Assembly: GCA_902478825.1 (NCBI GenBank)
Contig: CABSMK010000116.1
Location: 1-5,419, forward strand
Source of the DNA: an uncultured Collinsella sp.
GTDB lineage: Bacteria > Actinomycetota > Coriobacteriia > Coriobacteriales > Coriobacteriaceae
DNA: 5,419 bases
Direction of reading: 5' to 3'
Below the pieces are notes generated by a model, which made no database searches, was not told the origin of the DNA, and saw nothing but the letters and a program-made list of their open reading frames with translations. Below are positions 1 to 5,168 of this stretch, piece after piece. The position numbers were made by a program, and so were the translations under genes. How positions within the stretch are numbered: the stretch's first letter is position 1; the number at the start of each line of letters is the position of its first letter.

Positions 1-1
1 C

Positions 2-20
2 AGATGTGTATAAGAGACAG
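2..20 (+). other. Nextera/Tn5 mosaic-end adapter left in the assembly
   Basis: Bases 2-20 read agatgtgtataagagacag, identical to the 19-bp hyperactive Tn5 mosaic end used in Nextera tagmentation libraries. The c at position 1 agrees with the last base of the Read 1 adapter that precedes the mosaic end. Translated, it gives the tell-tale Met-Cys-Ile-Arg-Asp-Ser start of the first reading frame, so that ATG at position 4 is not a real start codon. Genomic sequence begins at about base 21. The identity is seen directly; that it is untrimmed adapter rather than a natural sequence is inferred, but very safe given its position at the very end. Confidence 0.97.
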
Positions 21-1245
21 CACCTATACGGTGCAGTTCGTCGACACCATGAGCGCGGGGCTCGACCCCTCCAAGGTGGCCGCGAGCATGCGCGTGTACG
101 TGGCGGCGGGCGCGGACGGCGGCTTTGACGCCGTTTCGGCCGGTAAGGACGGGCGCGCCGGCACCGAGCCCGCGAAGGGCTGGACTGATATCACAGCCCA
201 GTGCGCCACCAAGGTAGCGGCCGACGGCAAGACCTTCACCGTGCGCACCGGCGACCTCATCGCCGCGCTCGGCGGGGCCGACGCCTTTACCGCGGGCGCC
301 CGCGTGGTCGCCGTGTACAACGCGCCGCTCAACAGCGCATGCAACCACGGCATCGCGAAGGGCAACCCCAACGAGGTGTACCTGCGCTACCCGCGTTCTC
401 TCTTTGCCGACCAGTCCGGCGACGCCGGCTTTACCCGTACGCCGAGCGATGACGCGTGCGCCTACACCTGGGATCTCGCGCTCACCAAGCGCGGCAGCGA
501 CGGCGACAAGCCGCTGTCCGGGGCGGTCCTGGGCATCGCCGACGACCGCGGCCGCACGCTGGCGGCCGACGGCACGTGGGATGCGGAGGGCAAGGCCACC
601 GTCACCACGGGCGAGGACGGCCGCGTGACCGTCTCGGGCGTGGACTCGGGCAAGCTGGAGGTCCGCGAGCTCAAGGCGCCCAAGGGCTACACCGCCTTTG
701 AGGGCACGCGCTCCGTGACGGTCAAGGCCGAGGGCCTGGACGTCGACCAGGTGGCCGCCGCCAAGCCCAAGCTCACCATCACGGCCGAGTCGCCCCTGCG
801 CGCCGACAGCGCGGACGGGTCGACGGGCAGCCTGGAGGCGTCGCTCATCAACACGCCCACCGGCACGCCCCCTAGCATTACCACCGGAGGCTTTATGCCC
901 TCGACTGGCGATATGGCAATGTACGCCGCGGCCGCCGCAGCGGTCGCCGGAGCCGCGCTCATCGTGGTCGCGCTCCTGGTCAAGCGGGGAGGTGGCAGCC
1001 CCACAGAGAGCGGGGCGAGACGTAGCGAAGTAGATGCTAAGACACAGACAGATGATGACCGATCGAATGAGTTACAAAGTAGAAAGCAGAGGAAAGAAGA
1101 TGCACATGAACAAGAACATCGCACGCCTGGCAGTAACCGCCGGCCTCACGGCAGCCCTGAGCTTCGGCGGCGTGATGGCGCCGGTGACCATGGCGTTTGC
1201 GGCGGGTACGCCGGTGGCTACGACGAGTGGCAACGTGACGATTAA
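21..1245 (+). CDS. Ancillary (minor) LPXTG-type pilin subunit, 5'-truncated, with anomalous 3' extension
   Basis: This is a cell-wall-anchored, sortase-processed surface protein, most likely a minor pilin. The N-terminus and signal peptide are missing because the contig starts inside the gene. Residues below count from the spurious ATG at base 4. Residues 8-150 resemble a fimbrial isopeptide D2 domain: an early YTVQFVDTMSAGL stretch and a late NEVYLRYP strand. Residues 155-285 form a SpaA/Cna-B domain with a plausible isopeptide triad: K162 (LALTKRG), E222 (LEVRELKAPKGY) and N283 (SLINTP). Cysteines 67, 113 and 152 are present. The sorting signal is MPSTG (bases 895-909), followed by an Ala-rich membrane helix (about 305-326) and KR. 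Such proteins normally stop a few residues later, but this frame continues 86 codons past that Lys, to the TAA at 1243-1245, overlapping the next gene by 146 bases. A lost stop or an indel is likely. The GC content (about 73% in a counted 60-base stretch) matches the chromosome flank. Confidence 0.8.
1088..1093 (+). promoter_or_regulatory. Ribosome binding site that fixes the major pilin start
   Basis: AGAGGA lies 6 bases before the ATG at 1100. The longer in-frame start at 1034 would add 22 charged residues ahead of the signal peptide and has no Shine-Dalgarno sequence, so 1100 is preferred. The ATG at 1106 is a possible alternative, with 12-base spacing. Confidence 0.75.
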
Positions 1246-2872
1246 TGAGGAGATCTACAAGGATACGACCTTTAAGGGTATCCAGATTTTCAAGGCTAAG
1301 GTTACGCAGGACCAGAAGAGCGAGGGAGTCTGGGATTCCACTGGGGATAAGACGCTTTCCGACATCGATTGGGCTTCGCCAAAAGTCAAAAGGGCTGTCA
1401 CTGACAAGTTCTCAGGTGTTGCAGGAGCTCCTACGGGGAACGCGAGCGTTCAGGAGTGGATTGCTTTCATTAATAATAATGCTGGCAACAACGCCAACGT
1501 TGATACTGGTAGTACACTGGACAAGATCGCCGAGGCTTTGGAGGATGCGGGCGCTACCGATTCGACGCTTGGTTGGCAGTCATCCACTACTGGTAACTTT
1601 ACGGGCTTGGAGTCTGGCTACTGGCTCTTTGTGACTGCAAGTGTTGGTTCGACTAAAGATACCGATACGACTAACGGTAATATCGATGCCTACACCTCGC
1701 CAATCTTTACTATCGTCGGCGGTGAGGGCGTAAACGTTACACCCAAAAAAGACGTCCCCAACGTGACCAAGGCCGTCAAGGACGACAATAATGGCAGCTT
1801 TGTGACTGATAAGAGTAAAAATGTCTTCGAGGCGCCCAATAGGGTTGCGGACTCTGCATCCGATCAGCTGGTTGAGTATCAGCTTGCAGGTACCGTGGCC
1901 AGCAACATCAATACTTATAATGAGTACAGCTATACCTTTACAGATGAGCTGCCTTCTACGATGGTGCCCGAACTTGACGGCAATGATCCCGTTGTCGAGG
2001 TCAAGATTGGCAATCAGGTTGTTCATCCTGATAGCTACAGCAAAGAGTATGCAGATGGCAAGCTTGTGGTTTCGTTCTCAAATCTGAAAAACGCCTATGC
2101 GAAAAACGAAGATGACACCAAGGACGCACTCATTAACGTTGACGGCAAATCAAAGGTCTATGTGAACTATAAGGCAAGGCTTGACCCCACGAAGGTTAGC
2201 GCCGGCATGCTCGGCAAAGGTCAAAAGAACACCGTCACTCTGACCTACTCTAACAACCCGCATGCTGTCGGCACCGGCACCACCGGCACCACCGTCGAGC
2301 ACCCTGCCTACGATTACACCTACGGCATTGACGTCACCAAGGTTGGTAATGAGGAAACTCCTAAGAAGCTCTCTGGGGTTGTGTTTAAGCTTCAGGAAAA
2401 GAACGGCGACACTGTCGAGGATAAGTACATTGATGCTAACGGAGTAAAGCAGGCGAACGCCGAGGCTGCCAAGCTCACCACGAACGAAGAGGGCAAGATT
2501 AACGTTGTCGGTCTCGATGAGGGCACTTATGTCCTCACAGAGGTCACGCCCGCACCTGGCTACGATAACTCTCACGGCGACAAAGGCATCACGTTCACCA
2601 TTAAGCGCGGCAGCCTTGCTGAGAGCAACACTGAAGTGGTCAACCCTGAGCTTACAGTGGATGACGCAGACGATCAAAGTCTCGTTACTTCCGCCAACGC
2701 CACTAACGGCATGGTTCACCTCACCGTTACCGATAAGAAGGGCTCCAACCTCCCGCTCACCGGTCTCAACGGCGTGACCTTCACTTGGATCGCTGGTGGC
2801 GCGGTGCTGTGCATTGGCGTGGCGCACCTCATCCGCAGCCGTAAGCAGGCTGAGGAGTCCGAGCAGGAGTAA
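1100..2872 (+). CDS. Major (backbone) pilin, isopeptide-forming fimbrial protein with LPLTG anchor
   Basis: A 590-residue shaft subunit of a sortase-assembled pilus, secreted by Sec and covalently polymerised outside the membrane. Residues 1-35 are a signal peptide (MNKNIAR basic end, hydrophobic core, AFA-A cleavage region). Residues 37-205 form an N-terminal domain ending in a SGYWLFVTA strand. VNVTPKKDVP at 211-220 sits where SpaA-type pilins carry the YPK pilin motif, so K216 (or K217) is the candidate polymerisation lysine. A D2 isopeptide domain spans about 220-400 (K224, TFTDELP at 279-285, KNTVTLTYSNNP). A SpaA/Cna-B domain spans 405-516 with candidate triad K414, E481 (YVLTEVTPAPGY) and N515. 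The LPLTG motif at 551-555 (bases 2750-2764) is followed by a membrane helix and a short charged tail. The signal-peptide region is GC-rich while the mature body is much poorer in GC. The gene follows the ancillary pilin and ends before a strong terminator. The family is clear; the exact bond residues are inferred from motif position. Confidence 0.93.
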   Translation: MHMNKNIARLAVTAGLTAALSFGGVMAPVTMAFAAGTPVATTSGNVTINEEIYKDTTFKGIQIFKAKVTQDQKSEGVWDSTGDKTLSDIDWASPKVKRAVTDKFSGVAGAPTGNASVQEWIAFINNNAGNNANVDTGSTLDKIAEALEDAGATDSTLGWQSSTTGNFTGLESGYWLFVTASVGSTKDTDTTNGNIDAYTSPIFTIVGGEGVNVTPKKDVPNVTKAVKDDNNGSFVTDKSKNVFEAPNRVADSASDQLVEYQLAGTVASNINTYNEYSYTFTDELPSTMVPELDGNDPVVEVKIGNQVVHPDSYSKEYADGKLVVSFSNLKNAYAKNEDDTKDALINVDGKSKVYVNYKARLDPTKVSAGMLGKGQKNTVTLTYSNNPHAVGTGTTGTTVEHPAYDYTYGIDVTKVGNEETPKKLSGVVFKLQEKNGDTVEDKYIDANGVKQANAEAAKLTTNEEGKINVVGLDEGTYVLTEVTPAPGYDNSHGDKGITFTIKRGSLAESNTEVVNPELTVDDADDQSLVTSANATNGMVHLTVTDKKGSNLPLTGLNGVTFTWIAGGAVLCIGVAHLIRSRKQAEESEQE

Positions 2873-3177
2873 CGCTCGCTCACCCATCCCTTTGGCAGGT
2901 GGGATGTGATGGCCATGAGACTTGCGGACACTTTTCTCGTCCATCGACGTTCTTGCTTTGCCATTCTCTTTTCGGGGCAGACTCCGCACTGGAGTCTGCC
3001 CCGTTTTTTTGGGATAACGCAGCCAGCCTCCATTGCTCGATGGATTAAGCGTATGAATATCGAACAGATGTTTGCAATTATTGCGTTTACCAGCTGTGGG
3101 TGCATACGCTCGCAGTAAAATGGCTTTGCGACGCATTCCGTGCGCGGGCGGCCGACGACTCGATCGGAGGTCACCAT
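2873..3177 (+). other. Intergenic region between pilin and small membrane protein
   Basis: This 305-base stretch holds a roughly 100-base 3' untranslated region of the pilin, with a weak CATCCC/GGGATG inverted repeat just after the stop. The strong terminator at 2973-3010 follows, then about 165 bases leading to the next gene. A TAAAAT at 3116-3121 could be a -10 element for that gene, but I see no convincing -35. Short open frames across this stretch run through the terminator and lack ribosome binding sites, so I do not call them. Confidence 0.6.
2973..3010 (+). terminator. Strong intrinsic terminator of the pilin transcript
   Basis: A perfect 13-bp stem has arms at 2973-2985 and 2991-3003 (cggggcagactcc / ggagtctgccccg) around the loop gcact, followed directly by seven Ts at 3004-3010. 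This is a textbook rho-independent terminator. It should largely separate pilin transcription from the downstream small gene and the sortase. Confidence 0.95.
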
Positions 3178-3330
3178 ATGCTGAAATTCCTTAACGCGCT
3201 CGCCGCCCTCGCGGCGGTGGGCTCGTTCGTCATCGCGTTTCTTGACTCGTATGAAGTTCGGTTTAAGGTCCGTAGGCGCACGCGCGGTGCGGACGGTAGA
3301 AGGCATTTGCGCCGCAACAAGCGCAAATAA
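3178..3330 (+). CDS. Small membrane protein with very basic C-terminal tail, unknown function
   Basis: A 50-residue protein that I do not recognise. The start at 3178 is chosen because GGAGG at 3166-3170 lies 7 bases upstream; the longer in-frame start at 3100 has no ribosome binding site. Residues 3-23 form one hydrophobic, Ala/Leu/Val-rich helix (LNALAALAAVGSFVIAF). They are followed by DSYEVRFK and a tail of about 20 residues dominated by Arg and Lys (RRRTRG, RRHLRRNKRK). The charge distribution predicts a single-pass inner-membrane protein with the basic tail in the cytoplasm. It lies between the pilin terminator and a hairpin just past its stop, so it may be its own small transcription unit between pilin and sortase. 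The composition resembles the chromosomal flank rather than the AT-richer pilin. A role in pilus assembly is possible from position only; it could equally be unrelated. Coding status rests on the strong ribosome binding site and the membrane-like composition. Confidence 0.7.
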   Translation: MLKFLNALAALAAVGSFVIAFLDSYEVRFKVRRRTRGADGRRHLRRNKRK

Positions 3331-3331
3331 G

Positions 3332-3362
3332 AATGCCCGGGGTTAGAGGCCCGGGCATTTAA
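3332..3362 (+). terminator. Terminator-like hairpin after the small membrane protein gene
   Basis: A perfect 10-bp stem has arms at 3332-3341 and 3350-3359 (aatgcccggg / cccgggcatt), with an 8-base loop, starting one base after the stop codon. The downstream T run is only three bases on this strand, so termination may be partial. It could also act on the opposite strand or protect the 3' end. Confidence 0.65.
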
Positions 3363-3435
3363 CAAAACCAGAAAACTAGGCCGCCCGCGCTTTCGAACAC
3401 TTACGCGGGATGCGTCGTTTTCTATTGACATTGTA

Positions 3436-3461
3436 TCCCGAATCGCCCCGCCGATTCGGGA
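3436..3461. repeat. Intergenic inverted repeat upstream of the sortase gene
   Basis: A 10-bp perfect stem has arms at 3436-3445 and 3452-3461 (tcccgaatcg / cgattcggga) with a 6-base loop. It is followed by the weak T run in acatttt. A consensus TTGACA at 3425-3430 lies just before it but has no -10 partner at the right distance. This could be a second weak terminator or a structured leader element; the sequence does not decide. Confidence 0.5.
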
Positions 3462-3561
3462 CATTTTGAAAACTCAAATGCGGGCTTATCCTCGACTGGA
3501 CGGTGCGGTCTAGCTGCGTTGTCTGGCGTGGAAGCTCGCTAATCGGCTATTATTTGTTTAG

Positions 3562-3575
3562 ACAACTTGAGTTGT
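3562..3575 (+). promoter_or_regulatory. Short palindrome before the sortase ribosome binding site, possible operator
   Basis: ACAACT-TG-AGTTGT is a 6-bp inverted repeat with a 2-base spacer. It sits 1 base before GAGGAG (3577-3582), the ribosome binding site of the sortase gene, and 8 bases after a possible -10 hexamer TATTAT (3548-3553). The position would suit a transcription-factor site or a very tight mRNA hairpin, but no -35 is convincing. Function is inferred from placement only. Confidence 0.35.
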
Positions 3576-3591
3576 AGAGGAGTGACCGGCG

Positions 3592-4530
3592 ATGGTGCAG
3601 GGCGCCAAACAGATGAAGAGCAATAACGCCGCGTCCAACGGTGGCTCAAGCCCTCAGCCCAAACCTCAACAAAAGCCCAAGCGCCGTCGCAAGCGACTGC
3701 CGCGCTGGGCCGACCGGCTCATCACCATCGTCATCATCCTTATTGGCGTGGGCCTTATGACCTGGCCGTGGATCTTGGACCGGCTCGAGGCCTCGGGCGT
3801 GTTCAACCAAATCAGTACTGTGTCCAGCACCGTGGACGCGCTCTCCGAAGAGGAACGCGAGCGCATTCTGCTTCAGGCGCGCTCCTATAACGAACAGCTG
3901 GCGGGCGAGGCCACCGAGCTCCCCGCCGACCAGATCGAGCCCTACGCCCAGCAGCTCATCTTTGACCGCGACCCCATGATGAGCTGGGTCGAGATCCCCT
4001 CCATCGACGTGAGCATGCCCATCTACCACGGCACGAGCGAAGAAGTCCTCATGGCGGGCGTCGGCCACCTGGAGGGCACGAGCCTGCCGGTGGGCGGCAC
4101 CTCGACGCATTGCGTGCTCACCGCGCACTCGGGCATGCGCAACCTGAGCATGTTCGATGACATCCATTCGCTGGAGCCCGGCGACCTGGTGCTGCTGCAC
4201 ACCATGAACAAGACGCTCGCCTACAAGATGGTGGACTCCGAGGTGGTGCTGCCCGAGGAGATGGAGTCGCTGACCATCGAGCCGGGCGCCGACAAGGTGA
4301 CGCTCGTCACCTGCACGCCCTACGGCGTGAACGACCATCGCCTGCTGGTGCACTGCGTGCGCACCAAGTACAACAAGAAGGACGTCGACAAGCAAAAGTC
4401 GCTGGCCGGCCGCCACTGGGGCAAGCGCGAGTTTGCCGTGCTCATCGTGGTCGTGGCCATTGTGCTGTTGCTGCTGGACATCGTGATCCACGCGGTCCGT
4501 AAGCGCCGCAAGGCCAAGGCCTCGGCATAA
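3592..4530 (+). CDS. Class C sortase (pilus-assembly transpeptidase)
   Basis: A 312-residue membrane cysteine transpeptidase that cleaves LPXTG-type pilins between Thr and Gly and joins them to the pilin-motif lysine of the next subunit. The ATG at 3592 has GAGGAG 9 bases upstream. Residues 1-41 are a polar, Lys/Arg-rich cytoplasmic tail, 42-62 is a membrane helix, and 80-130 a helical linker. The catalytic barrel follows, with MPIYHGTSEEVL and GVGHLEGTSLPVGG, both hallmarks of the pilin-polymerising class. The catalytic residues are H179 (LTAHSG), C241 (TCTPYG) and R250 (NDHRLLV). A second membrane helix (about 281-300) and a basic tail (RKRRKAKA) close the protein, as is usual for class C. 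There is no canonical Asp-Pro-aromatic lid motif; EPY at 116-118 may fill that role. The H-R-G-L motif often seen after the active His is H-S-G-M here, and two extra cysteines (C174, C255) are present. Its substrates are presumably the two upstream pilins. Confidence 0.95.
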   Translation: MVQGAKQMKSNNAASNGGSSPQPKPQQKPKRRRKRLPRWADRLITIVIILIGVGLMTWPWILDRLEASGVFNQISTVSSTVDALSEEERERILLQARSYNEQLAGEATELPADQIEPYAQQLIFDRDPMMSWVEIPSIDVSMPIYHGTSEEVLMAGVGHLEGTSLPVGGTSTHCVLTAHSGMRNLSMFDDIHSLEPGDLVLLHTMNKTLAYKMVDSEVVLPEEMESLTIEPGADKVTLVTCTPYGVNDHRLLVHCVRTKYNKKDVDKQKSLAGRHWGKREFAVLIVVVAIVLLLLDIVIHAVRKRRKAKASA

Positions 4531-4543
4531 GACGTTCTTCAGA

Positions 4544-4578
4544 ACCACCACAATGGGGACAGGCACCTTTGTGGTGGT
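4544..4578. repeat. REP-like palindrome carrying a GGGGACAGGCACC loop
   Basis: Perfect 10-bp arms at 4544-4553 (accaccacaa) and 4569-4578 (ttgtggtggt) flank a 15-base loop tggggacaggcacct. I recall GGGGACAGGCACC-type sequences as abundant intergenic repeats in Coriobacteriia and other gut bacteria, often linked with REP-associated transposases; that is memory, not a search. It starts 14 bases after the sortase stop, so it could also fold at the 3' end of that transcript. Confidence 0.75.
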
Positions 4579-4590
4579 CAGGGCTTCCAA

Positions 4591-4651
4591 ACCATCACAA
4601 CATTCGATGAAAATCTCGATTTTGGCGAAAAACGTCGAATGTTGTGATGGT
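4591..4651. repeat. Long palindrome, 17-bp perfect arms
   Basis: Arms at 4591-4607 (accatcacaacattcga) and 4635-4651 are perfect reverse complements over 17 bases, separated by 27 bases. Inside is a small nested hairpin (aaaat, loop ctcg, atttt). The outer ten bases differ at one position from the arm of the neighbouring palindrome at 4544, so the two look like members of one repeat family. No transposase gene or target-site duplication is visible. Confidence 0.85.
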
Positions 4652-4731
4652 CTTCGTTGCGGGCAAGACGGTTTTCGTTGCGGGCGGCGCGGTCTTCGCT
4701 ATGGACGGTGCGGTTTCGTTGCAGAACCGCC
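4649..4731. repeat. Degenerate 21-bp tandem repeat, about four units
   Basis: Units begin at 4649, 4670, 4691 and 4712. They share the core ggt(c/t)ttcg(t/c)t(g/a)(c/t)ggg(c/a), then diverge in the last bases. The first two units agree over most of their length, the third differs more, and the fourth is about one base short and degenerates at its end. The first unit overlaps the end of the long palindrome by three bases. Confidence 0.75.
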
Positions 4732-4815
4732 GGCCCGCCGCTTGCCAGCCCGCCGCCCTCGTTACGTTTTCGCTGCATTTGGGTAAAGCGCCTGCTCCAA
4801 GCCGGCGTTGCCCTG

Positions 4816-4821
4816 TATACT
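4816..4821 (+). promoter_or_regulatory. Probable -10 element of the gatCA promoter
   Basis: TATACT matches the -10 consensus TATAAT at five of six positions and lies 35 bases before the gatC start. The -35 is poor; CTGCTC at 4792-4797 with 18-base spacing is the best candidate. The location after the repeat region suggests that gatC begins its own transcription unit. Confidence 0.5.
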
Positions 4822-4856
4822 AGAGCGGTTTATCTGTTATGCGGAAGGGAGCGCCT

Positions 4857-5168
4857 ATGGCACTCAGCGAGAAAGACGTGCGCGGCATCGCCGAGTACGC
4901 AAAGATCGCACTGACCGATGACGAGCTCACCCAGATGACGTCCTACCTGAACGACGCCGTCCAGATGCTCGAGCCCGTCTTGCAATATGACTTGCCCGAC
5001 GTGGAGCCCACGTTCCATCCTATCGGAAGCCTGTCCAACGTGATGGGCGATGACCTGCGCGAGCCCGAGCGCGACCTGCCGCTCGATGTTGCGCTCGAAA
5101 ACGCCGGCAGCGCGCGCGACCGCTACTTCCGCGTGCCGTCCATTTTGGGAGAGGGGGAGAGCGAGTAA
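4857..5168 (+). CDS. gatC: Glutamyl-/aspartyl-tRNA(Gln/Asn) amidotransferase subunit C
   Basis: A 103-residue small subunit of the cytoplasmic GatCAB complex. GatCAB converts Glu-tRNA(Gln) to Gln-tRNA(Gln), and in some bacteria Asp-tRNA(Asn) to Asn-tRNA(Asn). GatC wraps around and stabilises GatA. Family hallmarks are the N-terminal helical part (IAEYAKIALTDDEL), a central region with aspartates and VEPTFHP, and a C-terminal DRYFRVPSIL segment. The length is close to the usual 95-100. The start at 4857 is chosen because GGAAGGGAG (4843-4851) sits 5 bases upstream; the in-frame ATG at 4839 lacks a ribosome binding site. The stop overlaps the gatA start in TAATG, indicating translational coupling. 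Confidence 0.95.
   Translation: MALSEKDVRGIAEYAKIALTDDELTQMTSYLNDAVQMLEPVLQYDLPDVEPTFHPIGSLSNVMGDDLREPERDLPLDVALENAGSARDRYFRVPSILGEGESE

Larger units (their letters stand above)
4531..4856 (+). other. Intergenic repeat region between sortase and gatC
   Basis: This 326-base stretch without a convincing gene contains, in order, two related palindromes (4544-4578 and 4591-4651), about four degenerate 21-bp tandem units (4649-4731) and the gatC promoter region. Both strands happen to stay open over about 200 bases here. There is no ribosome binding site, and the predicted products are low-complexity translations of the repeats, so I treat the region as non-coding. Confidence 0.7.

Noticed and set aside
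4..21. ATG at base 4 as the true start of the first protein
   Set aside because: It lies inside the transposase adapter; the native gene is truncated and starts upstream of the contig.
1034..1099. Longer start for the major pilin, adding 22 residues
   Set aside because: No ribosome binding site, and the charged extension would precede an otherwise perfect signal peptide beginning at 1100.
1744..1749. A6 run as a programmed frameshift site in the pilin
   Set aside because: The zero-frame codons are AAA AAA GAC, not the phase required for a dnaX-type slippery site, and the protein continues normally through it.
2906..3118. 70-codon open frame after the pilin
   Set aside because: It reads through the strong terminator stem and has no ribosome binding site or recognisable protein character.
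2150..3136. 328-codon minus-strand open frame opposite the pilin
   Set aside because: It is antisense to a well-supported gene, crosses its terminator and shows no family features.
3425..3430. Consensus TTGACA as the sortase promoter -35
   Set aside because: No -10-like hexamer occurs 16-18 bases downstream; that position is inside a GC-rich hairpin.
3646..4590. 314-codon minus-strand open frame opposite the sortase
   Set aside because: It is His/Val/Gly-rich low-complexity sequence, the expected shadow of a GC-rich gene on the other strand.
4544..4731. CRISPR array
   Set aside because: Units are 21 bp, degenerate and contiguous without spacers, and no cas gene is present.
4553..4786. Small proteins on either strand with seven-residue repeats over the tandem repeat
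   Set aside because: The heptads simply reflect the 21-bp DNA period; neither strand has a ribosome binding site, and both frames run through the palindromes.
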